A DNA stretch of 64,000 bases from Nakamurella silvestris. Its GTDB lineage: Bacteria; Actinomycetota; Actinomycetes; Mycobacteriales; Nakamurellaceae. The notes under the pieces are model-generated. The model was not told the DNA's origin and did not search any database. It was given only the letters and a program-made list of their open reading frames with translations. The DNA is taken from NCBI GenBank assembly GCA_003576535.1, contig QXCQ01000234.1, forward strand, positions 34,138 to 98,137, given 5' to 3'. Each line of letters begins with the position of its first letter. Within the stretch, counting starts at the first letter, position 1. A program made the position numbers and the translations under genes. Below, piece after piece: positions 44,560 to 53,628 of this stretch.

Positions 44560-45222
44560 ATGAGGGTTTTCCTGATCGGTGCGGCCGGTGGTGTCGGCCG
44601 CAGGCTTGCCGCCCTGCTGACGAAGCGGGGTGACGAGGTCAGCGGGATGCACCGGGAGGGCTCCCAGTCCGCGACGGTGACGGCCGGCGGTGCGACACCC
44701 GTGATCGGCGACCTGATCGCCGACTCCGCCGCGGACCTGGCCGAGAAGTTCCGCGGCCATGACGCGGTGGTGTTCTCGGCGGGTGCCCACGGGACCGGCC
44801 TGGACAAGACCACGGCCATCGACGGTGACGGCCTGCGCAAGGCTGTCGATGCCGCTGCGCTGGCCGGGGTCTCCCGGTTCGCGGTCGTCTCGGTGTTCCT
44901 GGAGGCGGGTCGAGGACCGGATTCCTCGGCCGGGTTCGAGCACTACATGGCTGTGAAGAAGGACGCCGACGTCTACCTGGCGGCCTCGGACCTCGACTGG
45001 ATCATCCTGCGCCCCGGTCAGTTGTTGGACGACCCGGGGACCGGCAGCGTGACCGCCGGCCCGGCGATCCACTACGGCGCGGTCACCCGGGACGATGTTG
45101 CCGCCTTCCTGGCAGCGGTCCTGCACGAGGGGGCGTTGAGTCGGGTGATCATCGAACTCACCGGCGGTGGGACCCCGGTGGACCAGGCGGTCGCGAACCT
45201 GGTGGCGGGGCAGCGCGCCTGA
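44560..45222 (+). CDS. NAD(P)-binding SDR-like oxidoreductase
   Basis: 220 aa from ATG 44560 (GGAG 6 nt upstream). Atypical short-chain dehydrogenase: nucleotide-binding MRVFLIGAAGGVGRRLAALL, then DAVVFSAGAHG, FAVVSVFLEAG, an active-site-region HYMAVKKDADVYLAASDLDWIILRPGQL with Tyr-x3-Lys, and DDVAAFLAAVL. Resembles the YwnB/BVR-B-like NAD(P)H-dependent group. A biliverdin-reductase-like activity would fit a genome with haem oxygenase, but the gene is 13 kb away and nothing in it proves this. Confidence 0.82.
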   Translation: MRVFLIGAAGGVGRRLAALLTKRGDEVSGMHREGSQSATVTAGGATPVIGDLIADSAADLAEKFRGHDAVVFSAGAHGTGLDKTTAIDGDGLRKAVDAAALAGVSRFAVVSVFLEAGRGPDSSAGFEHYMAVKKDADVYLAASDLDWIILRPGQLLDDPGTGSVTAGPAIHYGAVTRDDVAAFLAAVLHEGALSRVIIELTGGGTPVDQAVANLVAGQRA

Positions 45223-45243
45223 GGCGACCGCGACCGGCCCGGG

Positions 45244-46224
45244 TCAGCTCTCGATCCGGGCCATGTTCGCCTCGTTGTGCCGGGCTCCGGCGGCCGGGGC
45301 CAGGGTGTCGAGCCGTTCCAGCTGGGCGGCGGTGAGTTCCAGACCGTCGGCGGCGGTGTTCTCCTCCACCCGGGCGACCCGGCGGGTGCCGGGGATGGGA
45401 GCGATGTCCGCGCCGCGGGTGAGCAACCAGGCCAGCGCCGTCTGGGCCGGGGTGGCACCGATCTCGGCTCCGATCGCCTGCACCTCGTCGACGATGGCCA
45501 GGTTCCGGGTGAAGTTCTCCCCGGTGAAGCGCGGGTTCGTCCTGCGCCAGTCGTCGTCGGGGAAATCGTCGACGGAGCGGATCTGCCCCGTCAGCAGACC
45601 GTGGCCGAGCGGGGAGTACGGGACCAGACCGATGCCGAGCTCGCGCAGGAGTGGCAGGATCTGGGCCTCGATGTCGCGGGTCCACAAGGAGTACTCGGTC
45701 TGCAGGGCCGAGATCGGGTGCACCGCATGGGCCCGACGGATGGTCTCCGGTCCGGCCTCGGAGAGCCCGAGATGCACGATCTTCCCTTCGGCCTTGAGGT
45801 CGGCCAACGCACCGACGGTGTCCTCGATGGGGGTGTTCGGGTCCACCCGGTGCTGGTAGTACAGGTCGATGTGGTCGGTGCCCAGCCGGGCCAGCGAGCC
45901 CTCCACCGCTGCCCGGACGTTGGCCGGTGAGCTGTCGATGTGCCCGGGGCCGCCGCCGGCGTGGGACACCAGCCCGAACTTGGTGGCGATGACGACCTTG
46001 TCGCGTCGACCCTTGACGGCCGCGCCCACCACCTCCTCGCTGTGGAACGGCCCGTAGATCTCTGCGGTGTCGATATGGGTCACCCCCAGGTCCAGCGCCC
46101 GGTGGATGGTGCGGATCGACTCGGTGTCGTCCAGGGAGCCTTCATGGGTGTAGGTGCCGGCCATCGTCATCGCTCCGAGGCCGATGCGTGAGACATCCAG
46201 GCCGCCCAGGGAAATGTGCTTCAT
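45244..46224 (-). CDS. aldo/keto reductase
   Basis: 326 aa from ATG 46224. TIM-barrel reductase: [14 protein letters not shown] start ([12 protein letters not shown]), catalytic Asp and Tyr in [16 protein letters not shown], Lys in VVIATKFGL, His in [15 protein letters not shown]-binding [14 protein letters not shown] and [19 protein letters not shown] end ([16 protein letters not shown]). All four AKR catalytic residues are present. Substrate not predictable. Convergent with the SDR gene. Confidence 0.92.
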   Translation of the reverse strand: MKHISLGGLDVSRIGLGAMTMAGTYTHEGSLDDTESIRTIHRALDLGVTHIDTAEIYGPFHSEEVVGAAVKGRRDKVVIATKFGLVSHAGGGPGHIDSSPANVRAAVEGSLARLGTDHIDLYYQHRVDPNTPIEDTVGALADLKAEGKIVHLGLSEAGPETIRRAHAVHPISALQTEYSLWTRDIEAQILPLLRELGIGLVPYSPLGHGLLTGQIRSVDDFPDDDWRRTNPRFTGENFTRNLAIVDEVQAIGAEIGATPAQTALAWLLTRGADIAPIPGTRRVARVEENTAADGLELTAAQLERLDTLAPAAGARHNEANMARIES

Positions 46225-46367
46225 GTTTCGGGGATCCTCCTCGTCCGGGGGTCGAGGGAACGGCCCCGGGATCCACTCAACTCCCGCCCGCCGCGATCAG
46301 CCAGGGTCTGCCGGTACGGGTACCCGCAGGGCCCCCATGGCGGTGCTTGCCCGGCGATCCCGCGCCC

Positions 46368-47309
46368 TCAGTCGGACTGGCGGGCGCGCTTGCGGTCGAG
46401 CAGGTTCAGGTCGGCCCGGTGCAGCAGCTCGGTCAACGATTCCCCCGGCAGATGCTGGGCCAGGCCGGTGGACCACGGGGCCGGATGGATCCGGGTCATC
46501 CGGCCGATCCATTCCGCGGCCGCGGCATCGGTGAACAGCACCACGAATTCGTCCCCGCCGAAGCGGCCGATCAGGGCCGAGGCCGGCAACAACCTCTGCC
46601 AGGCGGCGGTGACCTCCTGGAGGAGCAGGTCGCCGGCCAGGTGGCCGGCGCTGTCGTTGATCCGTTTGAAGTTGTCCATGTCGATGATCGCGACGGTGAC
46701 CTGACCGCGGGTGGCACCGATGGTCCGCTCGGCGATGTCGACCCAGGCGGTGCGACTGGCTACCCCGGTCAACGCATCGGTGGTGCTGCGCCGGCGGAGC
46801 TCGGTGGTCAGCCTGTTCAGCAGCAGGGCCAGCGCCCACGCCGTGACGATCACGGTCAGCACACTCACCACGGGAGGGCGGATCGGGGCCAGCAGGGCGC
46901 TCACGGCGAACACTCCGGTGCTCCAGGTGACCTGCAGGTACAACGACCGGGAGACCGAGAAGTAACCGGCGTAGGTGGACACCGCGATCACCGCCGGTCC
47001 GAGGGAGATGACGGCGACGTCACGGGCGGCGGCGTAACCCAGGACCCCGATCATCAGCGAGAACAGGGCAAGGAGGGCCTGGATGGCCCATCGCGGCAGG
47101 GTGTCCCCGCGTCCGGCAAGCAGGAGGGCGATGAGGGCTCCGGCCACGGCCACCCCGCGGTAGAGGCCGATCGGGGCTCCCGGGAAGGTGTTGATCCAGC
47201 CCGAGATGACGCACATCGCCGCGCCGGCCAGGAACATCACGGCCAGTACATTCGCCCGGGCCGGGGCCAGGTCGTACTGCCAGGACCGGTCCAGCTGGCG
47301 TTGCCGCAT
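46368..47309 (-). CDS. membrane GGDEF protein, probable diguanylate cyclase
   Basis: 313 aa from ATG 47309 (GGAGG upstream); the longer frame to 47594 is non-coding-like. Five or six transmembrane segments in residues ~18-170, then a GGDEF domain (~175-300): TTDALTGVASRTAW, IIDMDNFKRINDSAGHLAGD and the active-site loop RFGGDEFVVLF. No RxxD inhibitory site was seen. After the signature loop the domain is shorter than usual: the GIA-type strand is replaced by WSTGLAQHLPGESL before LLHRADLNLLDRKR. Cyclase activity is likely but not certain. Confidence 0.82.
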   Translation of the reverse strand: MRQRQLDRSWQYDLAPARANVLAVMFLAGAAMCVISGWINTFPGAPIGLYRGVAVAGALIALLLAGRGDTLPRWAIQALLALFSLMIGVLGYAAARDVAVISLGPAVIAVSTYAGYFSVSRSLYLQVTWSTGVFAVSALLAPIRPPVVSVLTVIVTAWALALLLNRLTTELRRRSTTDALTGVASRTAWVDIAERTIGATRGQVTVAIIDMDNFKRINDSAGHLAGDLLLQEVTAAWQRLLPASALIGRFGGDEFVVLFTDAAAAEWIGRMTRIHPAPWSTGLAQHLPGESLTELLHRADLNLLDRKRARQSD

Positions 47310-47615
47310 GTTCGCCTCCGTCGGTCCAGGGGTACGCCCCGCCAGACGGGGGATACCCAGGGAGCGGAATAATGTAACCCGCTGCGACAACAGCACACCT
47401 GACAGTAACTGATCTTGGTCGGCGGGTGAAGGGATCGAAGTCGGATCACCCCAGGTGAGCACCCCGGCGAGCCGTGACCTCCGCCACGTGCCATCCTCAG
47501 CGGTGTGACGACGAACCCCACCACCGGGCGAGCCGTGCCGAACTGTCACATTTCGTCGACACCAGGTCACACGGCTGTGGAGCAACCGGAACACAGCCCG
47601 ACCAGGGTGGAGGAC
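47310..47615. other. divergent intergenic region
   Basis: 306 bp between the leftward GGDEF gene and the rightward carboxypeptidase gene. It has two GCGAGCCGTG copies (from ~47468 and ~47528) but no clear gene, operator palindrome or terminator. Confidence 0.4.
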
Positions 47616-48212
47616 ATGAGCATTTCACTGGTCCACCGCCCGGCGGCGCAGAGCCCCCACTACCCGGAGAGCACCCGCGACCGGATGCGCTCGACGGCCA
47701 CTTTGGTCCTCGGCCGGTTGTTGCTGCTGCCCGCGTTCCTGCGCAGCCCCAGGCGCAGCAGGTACGTGGCCTGCCAGTGGGCGCTGAGCCTGCGGTTCCC
47801 GCGGACCTCCCTGACCGGCTTGACACCCGAGGCCAGGCGGCAGTTCACCCAGGCGCAGACCATCGCCTTCTGGCGGGACGGCCAGCTGATCGGGCTGACC
47901 TCGGGACACCGTGACCACGCCGAGCAGGAGGCGTACTTCGCACAGAAGGTGGTCGAGACCGGTTCGGCGGCGCATGCACGCCGGTACGTGCTCCCCGCTG
48001 CCGAGTCCGCGCACGTTGCCGGTACCGCCTTCGACGTCCGGCCGCGGGCCGGTGCGGCGTGGCTGGAGGAGTACGGGGCCGCCCACGATCTCTACCGCAC
48101 CTACGACAACGAGTGGTGGCATTTCGAGTACCGGCCGGAGCAGCAGGGTCGGGCCCTGCCCCGGCTGCCGCATCCGGGTTTCAGCCCGGCCCCCGGACCC
48201 GGTGGGTCATGA
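47616..48212 (+). CDS. VanY-like D-alanyl-D-alanine carboxypeptidase
   Basis: 198 aa from ATG 47616, preceded by GGTGGAGG. The N-terminal ~55 residues are basic and weakly hydrophobic, with no clean signal peptide. Peptidase M15B zinc motifs: AESAHVAGTAFDVRP (SxHxxGxAxD, two zinc ligands) and NEWWHFEYRP (third His), with LTSGHRDHAEQ upstream (Arg). Such enzymes trim the terminal D-Ala of peptidoglycan stems. A response regulator and sensor kinase follow at 48268, reminiscent of VanY-VanRS sets, but no ligase genes are present. Confidence 0.85.
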   Translation: MSISLVHRPAAQSPHYPESTRDRMRSTATLVLGRLLLLPAFLRSPRRSRYVACQWALSLRFPRTSLTGLTPEARRQFTQAQTIAFWRDGQLIGLTSGHRDHAEQEAYFAQKVVETGSAAHARRYVLPAAESAHVAGTAFDVRPRAGAAWLEEYGAAHDLYRTYDNEWWHFEYRPEQQGRALPRLPHPGFSPAPGPGGS

Positions 48213-48267
48213 TCGTGGGGCACCTCTGACTGCGCACCGCAGTACCACCGCCCCGGGAGATCACCAC

Positions 48268-48957
48268 ATGTCACGTCTGCTGCTGGTCGAGGACGACTCC
48301 GCACTCGCCGAGGCCCTGGCGCTGGCCCTCGGCGGCCTGGGACACCGGCTGACCGTGGCCGGCTCGGGCGAGGAGGCCCTGGAGATGCTGCTGCCGGGAC
48401 CGGCACCGGTGGACCTGGTGCTGCTGGACGTGATGCTCCCCGGGATCGACGGCTTCGAGGTCTGTCGCCGCATCCGCGCCCGTGACCTGGTCCCGGTCAT
48501 CCTGCTGACGGCTCGGGGGGATGCGGTCGACGTGGTGGTCGGGTTGGAGGGCGGCGCGGACGACTACGTCGTGAAACCGGTCGAACCGCGGGTGCTGGAC
48601 GCCCGGATCAAAACGATCCTGCGGCGCGCGGCCGTGCAACCGGCACCACCGACGACGGTGGAGACCGTCGGCGACCTGACGGTCGACCGGGCCGGGATGA
48701 AGGTGTTCCGAGCCGGTGCGGAACTGCGGCTCACCGCCACCGAGACAAGGCTGTTGTTGGAGTTCGCCGACCATCCCGGCCAGGTGCTGACCCGCCAGGC
48801 ATTGCTGAAACGGGTGTGGGACTACGGGTTCGCCGGTGACTCCCGGCTGGTCGACGCCGCGGTGGCGCGGCTGAGGGCCAAGATCGAGCCGGATCCGGGG
48901 AACCCCTCGCTGCTGCGGACCGTCCGCGGGCTGGGGTACCGGTTGGACGTGCCGTGA
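48268..48957 (+). CDS. OmpR-type response regulator
   Basis: 229 aa from ATG 48268 with GGGAG upstream. Receiver: LVEDDSALAEAL, phospho-Asp in VLLDVMLPGIDGFE (~residue 54), LLTARG, VVKPVEPRVL. The winged-helix effector includes RLTATETRLLLEFADHPGQVL and RTVRGLGYRLDVP. Resembles CseB-like envelope stress regulators. The kinase start overlaps its stop (GTGA), so both are made together. Confidence 0.92.
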   Translation: MSRLLLVEDDSALAEALALALGGLGHRLTVAGSGEEALEMLLPGPAPVDLVLLDVMLPGIDGFEVCRRIRARDLVPVILLTARGDAVDVVVGLEGGADDYVVKPVEPRVLDARIKTILRRAAVQPAPPTTVETVGDLTVDRAGMKVFRAGAELRLTATETRLLLEFADHPGQVLTRQALLKRVWDYGFAGDSRLVDAAVARLRAKIEPDPGNPSLLRTVRGLGYRLDVP

Positions 48958-50426
48958 CCGCGAGCTCTCCGGCGACCCCCGCGGGGCGGCGTCCGGACCT
49001 GTGGTCCCGGTTGGGGCTGCGGGCCGGTATCGCGCTGACGGTCCTGCTGCTCGTGGTGGCTGCGACCGTGGCCATGGCGGTTGTGGCCTACCGGCTGCAG
49101 GCGGGGTCCACCCGGGACCGGTTCGTCGCCTCTGCCCTGGCCGGTTTCGCCTCCGACGCCCAGCAGGCGAACAAGCACGAGAACCCGGAGGGCGGCAGCA
49201 AGGTCGACCGGGTCGCCGACTTCATGCAAGGCAGACTTGGGCTGCAGTGGGCGGTGGTGAACCTCCGTGGGCCATCGGGGCCGCTGTCGACCAGGGTGGA
49301 CGACCGGTACCTGCCGGCTGTCGTCAGCCAGGGATTCGACGGGGTCGTGCCGGCTGCGGCGATCGAGATCGCCCTGGAAGGGTTGGCCCCCTTCACCTTC
49401 AGCACCGACACCGGCAACGATCCGCAATTCGTGGTGGCCGGGCAGGTCTCCACCGACCTGGTGCTGGTGGAGTTCTACAGCACCCGGAAAATGGAGGCGG
49501 AGCTGCGGAATCTGCGTCTGCAGCTGGGGGCGGTGGCTCTGGTGGTGTCGGCGTTGGCCCTGGGACTGGGAACGGCGGCGGCGACCCGGATCCAACGCCG
49601 GGTGTCGGTAGCCGCAGGAGCGGCCGCCAGACTGGGTGCAGGGGACCTGCAGGTGCGCCTTCCCGTCCAGGGGAGGGACGAGATCGCCGACCTGGCGGTG
49701 TCTTTCAACGTCATGGCCGCGCGTCTGGGCGAATCGATCGAGCAGCTGCGCGAGAAGGACGAACAGCAACAGCGTTTCGTCGCCGATGTCGCCCATGACC
49801 TGCGCACCCCGGTGGCTTCCATGCTCGCCGCGGCGGATTCCCTCGACAGCGACGACCCCGCCGGTCGTGAGCGCTCGGCGGAATTGGTCCGGACCCAGGC
49901 GCGTCGGATGAGCGCCCTGGTCGCGGACCTGTTGGAGATGTCCAGGTTCGACGCCGGGGCGGCCGAGTTCCGGCCGGAGCTGGTGGATCTGGTTGCCCTG
50001 GTCGATGATGCGATCGAAGGGATCGCCGCGGAGGGCGTCACCGTGGACGCCCCGGCGGAGTGCACGGTGTCGGCCGACCCGCGCCGGTTGCACGCCGTCG
50101 TCACCAACCTGATCAGCAACGCACTGCGCCACGGGCGGCCGCCGATCACCGTCACCATCGCCGTTGATCCTCGGGCGCAGGAGATCTCGGTGGCGGTGGC
50201 CGACTCCGGGCCGGGGGTGCCCGCCGAACTCGCCCCGTATATCTTCGACCGGTTCACCCGGGGGGACCGTGCCCGGGCGCACACCGAGGGGAGCGGGCTG
50301 GGCCTGGCGATCGTCGCGGAGAACATCCGCCTGCACGGCGGACGACTGGTGACCTACAACCGTGGTGGCGCGGTGTTCGAGTTCACGCTGCCCCGAGCGT
50401 CGCTGACCGACACCTCCCACGGCTGA
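48954..50426 (+). CDS. sensor histidine kinase
   Basis: 490 aa from GTG 48954, overlapping the regulator. TM1 ~22-46 and TM2 ~184-204 flank an extracytoplasmic sensor domain. HAMP is at ~205-258. HisKA reads VADVAHDLRTPVASML (Asp in place of the usual Glu after the phospho-His). The ATPase has N box VVTNLISNALRHG, G1 VADSGPGVP, F box FDRFTRGD and G2 GSGLGLAIV. Partner of the preceding regulator; CseC-like organisation. Ligand unknown, though the adjacent VanY-like gene hints at cell-wall signals. Confidence 0.9.
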   Translation: MTASSPATPAGRRPDLWSRLGLRAGIALTVLLLVVAATVAMAVVAYRLQAGSTRDRFVASALAGFASDAQQANKHENPEGGSKVDRVADFMQGRLGLQWAVVNLRGPSGPLSTRVDDRYLPAVVSQGFDGVVPAAAIEIALEGLAPFTFSTDTGNDPQFVVAGQVSTDLVLVEFYSTRKMEAELRNLRLQLGAVALVVSALALGLGTAAATRIQRRVSVAAGAAARLGAGDLQVRLPVQGRDEIADLAVSFNVMAARLGESIEQLREKDEQQQRFVADVAHDLRTPVASMLAAADSLDSDDPAGRERSAELVRTQARRMSALVADLLEMSRFDAGAAEFRPELVDLVALVDDAIEGIAAEGVTVDAPAECTVSADPRRLHAVVTNLISNALRHGRPPITVTIAVDPRAQEISVAVADSGPGVPAELAPYIFDRFTRGDRARAHTEGSGLGLAIVAENIRLHGGRLVTYNRGGAVFEFTLPRASLTDTSHG

Positions 50427-50439
50427 GTACGGCCGTCGG

Positions 50440-50703
50440 TCAGTGGTCCTCCTCGGCCCTGGCCAAGGCCGCATCCACCCGTTCACGTGCACCGGCGAGG
50501 AACTTCTCGCACACCCGGGCCAGTTCCTCACCCCGCTCCCACATCGCCAGTGAGTCGTCCAGACTCAGCCCGCCGGCCTCCAGGCGCTCCACGACGTGGG
50601 CGAGTTCCTCGCGGGCCTGCTCGTAGGACAGTGCGGTGACCGCCTCGTCGGGGGCCGCGCTCACGTCGGCCGGTTTCTTCGTCGCCATTGCAGTGGGTGC
50701 CAT
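50440..50703 (-). CDS. xseB: exodeoxyribonuclease VII small subunit
   Basis: 87 aa from ATG 50703 (MAPTAMATKKPAD); ATG 50688 is the alternative and neither has a strong Shine-Dalgarno. Family core: LSYEQAREELAHVVERLEAGGLSLDDSLAMWERGEELARVCEKFL, an antiparallel helical hairpin. It binds XseA to form the exonuclease that degrades single-stranded DNA. Downstream of xseA after a 43-bp gap. Confidence 0.92.
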   Translation of the reverse strand: MAPTAMATKKPADVSAAPDEAVTALSYEQAREELAHVVERLEAGGLSLDDSLAMWERGEELARVCEKFLAGARERVDAALARAEEDH

Positions 50704-50746
50704 TCTTGTCCGTGGGTCAGGGGTGTCAGGTCGGTTCGGCGGCGGT

Positions 50747-51988
50747 TCAGCCCGGAGCCGGTTCGGTCCCGGAGCTGACGGCCAGCACCGCACCGTCGGC
50801 CACCCGGATGCGCAGCGCGGACCCGGCCGGTGCCTGGTCGGTGGAGCGCAGAACGGCACCGTCGACCTGAACGACCGCGTATCCGCGGCTGAGGGTGGCC
50901 GCCGGACCGAGGGCGGTCAACTGGGCCCGGCGATGTCTGACCATTGCCTCGGCCGCGTCCAGGGTCCGGTCGGCGTCCCGGCGGATTCGCGCCACGACGG
51001 CCGCCACCTCGTCGGACCGCCGGAGCAGTGGACCGTGCGGGTCGCGCAGCACCGGCCGGTTCGTCAACGAGGCGAGCCGGGCCTGCTCGGTGGTCACCCA
51101 GCCGGACAGTGCCCGCCGGGCCCGCCGCTGCAGCTGATCGACAGCACGGCCCTCGGCCACGGCATCCGGGACGACCCGTTTGCCGGCGTCGGTGGGGGTG
51201 GAACACCGCACATCGGCGACGTCGTCGACGATCGGATGGTCCGGCTCGTGACCGATCGCCGAGACCACCGGGGTCCGGCAGGCGGCGACCGCCCGGCACA
51301 GGGTCTCGTCGGAGAACGGCAGCAGATCCTCCACCGACCCTCCGCCCCTGGCGAGGATGATCACCTCGACCGCCGGGTCGGCATCGAGCGTGGCCAGGGC
51401 ATCGATCAGACCGGCGGCCGCGCCCGATCCCTGGACCGCGGTGTTGACGATGCGGAAGACCACGGCGGGCCACCGGGCCCGGGCGTTGGCCAGTACATCC
51501 GATTCCGCGGCACTGGCCCGGCCGGTGATCAGACCCACGGTCCGCGGCAGGAAGGGCAACGGCTTCTTCCGCGCCGGGGAGGTCAGCCCTTCGACCCGGA
51601 GCAGCTCTCGCAACCGTTCCAACCGGGCCAGCAGCTCGCCCAGACCCACCGGGTGCAGCTCGTCGACCCGGAACGACAACGATCCGCGGCCGGGGTAGAA
51701 GTCGAACTTCCCGTGGACCACCACCCGATCACCCTCGGCGGGTGGTCGGGCGAGGGTGTCGAGGGCGGTGCGGCGGCAGTTCACCGAGATCGACATGTCG
51801 ACCGCGGGGTCCCGCAGGGTCAGGTAGGCCACGCTCGACCCGGGGCGCAGGTTGATCTGGGCGATCTGGCCCTCGATCCAGGCGGCCGGCGCCCGACCGA
51901 TGTACTCCGTCATCCGCTGGGCCAGGGCACGGACCGGCCACGGCTGCTCACGGCTGGTGTCCCCGGCCCGCGCCGGTGGTGCCGTCAC
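50747..51988 (-). CDS. xseA: exodeoxyribonuclease VII large subunit
   Basis: 413 aa from GTG 51988, overlapping the stop of the upstream gene (GTGA). The N-terminal OB fold (~15-110) includes WIEGQIAQINLRPGSSVAYLTLRD and VVVHGKFDFYPGRGSLSF. The catalytic segment has VGLITGRASAAESDVLAN, VIILARGGGSVEDLLPFSDE and SAIGHEPDHPIVDDVADVRCSTPT, then a long coiled coil and the C-terminal LSRGYAVVQ. Complete and typical in length. Confidence 0.95.
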   Translation of the reverse strand: MTAPPARAGDTSREQPWPVRALAQRMTEYIGRAPAAWIEGQIAQINLRPGSSVAYLTLRDPAVDMSISVNCRRTALDTLARPPAEGDRVVVHGKFDFYPGRGSLSFRVDELHPVGLGELLARLERLRELLRVEGLTSPARKKPLPFLPRTVGLITGRASAAESDVLANARARWPAVVFRIVNTAVQGSGAAAGLIDALATLDADPAVEVIILARGGGSVEDLLPFSDETLCRAVAACRTPVVSAIGHEPDHPIVDDVADVRCSTPTDAGKRVVPDAVAEGRAVDQLQRRARRALSGWVTTEQARLASLTNRPVLRDPHGPLLRRSDEVAAVVARIRRDADRTLDAAEAMVRHRRAQLTALGPAATLSRGYAVVQVDGAVLRSTDQAPAGSALRIRVADGAVLAVSSGTEPAPG

Positions 51989-52536
51989 GGATGCTCCAGG
52001 GTGGTCAGCCGGTTGGACAACAAGGTCAGGAACGAGGCCCGGTTCTGATGCTCCTGCTCGTAGGTGACCAGCTCGGCCACCTCGGGCGCGGTCAGCTCCT
52101 TGAGCACATGGCGGAGCTCGGACAGCGTCAACCCGTCGAAGCCGGGGACGGGTCCGGTGTCATCGCTCGGGGCGGTACCTGTCCCGCGCTCCTCGCTCGG
52201 GAGCGGTGGAACGCCCGGGTCCTCAACGCCCGGGTCCTCAACGCCCGGGTCGCCTGCGACCTCCACGCCGTCCTCGTCGTCGATCCGCGACCAGGGTGTG
52301 CGCTCGGCCGGTTCGGACTCCTCGCCCTGACCGAACGGCAGCCCGGCCAGCGCCGTGTCGCCCTTGGCCGCCCAGTCGGTCAGGTGCTGGTTGAGTCTCA
52401 TCGAGGCTCTGGCCGCCTGTCCGGCCAGGGCGATGGGCAGTCCGGGGAGCTCCTCGGGGAGGCGTCGAACCACGTCAACGGCCTCGGCGACGAGGCCGGC
52501 GGCGACACGAACCACGAAGGGCAGCGGGGATGACAT
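51985..52536 (-). CDS. lipid droplet-associated protein family
   Basis: 183 aa from ATG 52536. The N-terminal amphipathic region [25 protein letters not shown] matches the family found before xseA in actinobacteria (Rv1109c by recalled synteny). A disordered acidic middle has an EDPGV repeat, and the C-terminal helix pair ([38 protein letters not shown]) is the most conserved part. Function is poorly known; it is translationally coupled to xseA and diverges from ispH. Confidence 0.78.
   Translation of the reverse strand: MSSPLPFVVRVAAGLVAEAVDVVRRLPEELPGLPIALAGQAARASMRLNQHLTDWAAKGDTALAGLPFGQGEESEPAERTPWSRIDDEDGVEVAGDPGVEDPGVEDPGVPPLPSEERGTGTAPSDDTGPVPGFDGLTLSELRHVLKELTAPEVAELVTYEQEHQNRASFLTLLSNRLTTLEHP
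52211..52255 (-). repeat. 15-bp coding tandem repeat
   Basis: ACGCCCGGGTCCTCA occurs twice and a third unit ends in CGCCT. On the coding strand it gives [15 protein letters not shown] in the disordered middle of the lipid droplet-associated protein. Identical units suggest recent expansion. Confidence 0.8.
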
Positions 52537-52592
52537 GTGTCCAGCCTGCCTCATCGGGAGCCGCCGTAGGTGCACGCCTCTACGATGGTCCT

Positions 52593-53555
52593 ATGTCTGT
52601 GCCGAATCGCCGTGTCCTGCTCGCCGCCCCCCGTGGATATTGCGCGGGGGTGGACCGCGCCGTCATCACCGTGGAGAAGGCCCTGGAGCAGTACGGCGCC
52701 CCGGTCTACGTGCGCAAGCAGATCGTGCACAACAAGCACGTGGTGGCCACCCTGGAGGCCCGCGGTGCGATCTTCGTCGAGGAGACCGACGAGGTCCCGG
52801 AGGGTGCGCTGGTGGTCTTCTCGGCCCACGGTGTCTCCCCGGCCGTCCATCACGAAGCGGCCGACCGTAACCTGCGGGTGATCGACGCGACCTGCCCGTT
52901 GGTCACGAAGGTGCACAAGGAGGCGGTGAAGTTCGCCGCCGAGGGGTACGACATCCTGCTGATCGGCCACCGGGGCCACGAAGAGGTCGAAGGCACCCAA
53001 GGGGAGGCCCCCGAGGTCATCCAGGTGGTCAACGACGCCTCCGACGTGGACAAGGTCGAGGTGGCCGACCCTTCGAAGGTGATCTGGCTGTCCCAGACCA
53101 CCCTGAGCGTCGACGAGACCCTGGACACGGTGGATCTGCTCCGCCGTCGGTTCCCGTTGATGACGAGCCCGCCGAGTGACGACATCTGTTACGCGACCCA
53201 GAACCGCCAGGAAGTGGTCAAGCAGATCGCGCCCGAGTGCGATCTGGTGATCGTGGTCGGCTCCCGGAACTCCTCCAACTCGGTCCGTCTGGTCGAGGTG
53301 GCCTTGGACGCGGGTGCGCGCACCTCCTACCTGGTCGATTTCGCCCATGAGATCGACGAGAGCTGGTTGAACGGGGTCAGCACCGTCGGTGTGACCTCCG
53401 GGGCGTCGGTGCCCGAGGAACTCGTCGAGGGTGTGCTGGAATGGCTGGCCGAACGCGGCTTCGCCGATGTCGAACTGTTCACCGCTGCCAAGGAGACGCT
53501 GACCTTCTCCCTGCCGAAGGAATTGCGCAAGGATCTGCGCCCGGCCCAGGCTTGA
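52593..53555 (+). CDS. ispH: 4-hydroxy-3-methylbut-2-enyl diphosphate reductase
   Basis: 320 aa from ATG 52593. TACGAT at 52581-52586 is 6 nt before it and there is no Shine-Dalgarno, so a leaderless start is likely. The three iron-sulfur cysteines lie in [25 protein letters not shown] and [11 protein letters not shown]. Substrate residues are in VFSAHGVSP and [13 protein letters not shown], with [13 protein letters not shown] near the end. The last enzyme of the MEP pathway; it makes IPP and DMAPP that feed the prenyl transferase seen at 17149. Confidence 0.95.
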   Translation: MSVPNRRVLLAAPRGYCAGVDRAVITVEKALEQYGAPVYVRKQIVHNKHVVATLEARGAIFVEETDEVPEGALVVFSAHGVSPAVHHEAADRNLRVIDATCPLVTKVHKEAVKFAAEGYDILLIGHRGHEEVEGTQGEAPEVIQVVNDASDVDKVEVADPSKVIWLSQTTLSVDETLDTVDLLRRRFPLMTSPPSDDICYATQNRQEVVKQIAPECDLVIVVGSRNSSNSVRLVEVALDAGARTSYLVDFAHEIDESWLNGVSTVGVTSGASVPEELVEGVLEWLAERGFADVELFTAAKETLTFSLPKELRKDLRPAQA

Positions 53556-53564
53556 GCCCGGCCG

Positions 53565-53582
53565 AGGGCGCACCGGCGCCCT
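53565..53582. terminator. short convergent hairpin
   Basis: AGGGCGC pairs with GCGCCCT around ACCG, 9 bp after the ispH stop and 46 bp from the stop of the convergent membrane protein gene. A possible bidirectional terminator; the stem is short. Confidence 0.45.
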
Positions 53583-53628
53583 TCAGAGGCTGACCTGACA
53601 CAGCGCGTCTGGCACCGGTGTCTGGAGG

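Noticed and set aside
44560..45222. Biliverdin reductase partner of HmuO
   Set aside because: The protein is in the broad NAD(P)-binding SDR group, but no residue or context ties it to biliverdin, so it is left as an unspecified oxidoreductase.
47616..50426. A vancomycin resistance cluster
   Set aside because: Only a VanY-like peptidase and a generic two-component pair are present; no VanH, ligase or VanX homologue is in the window.
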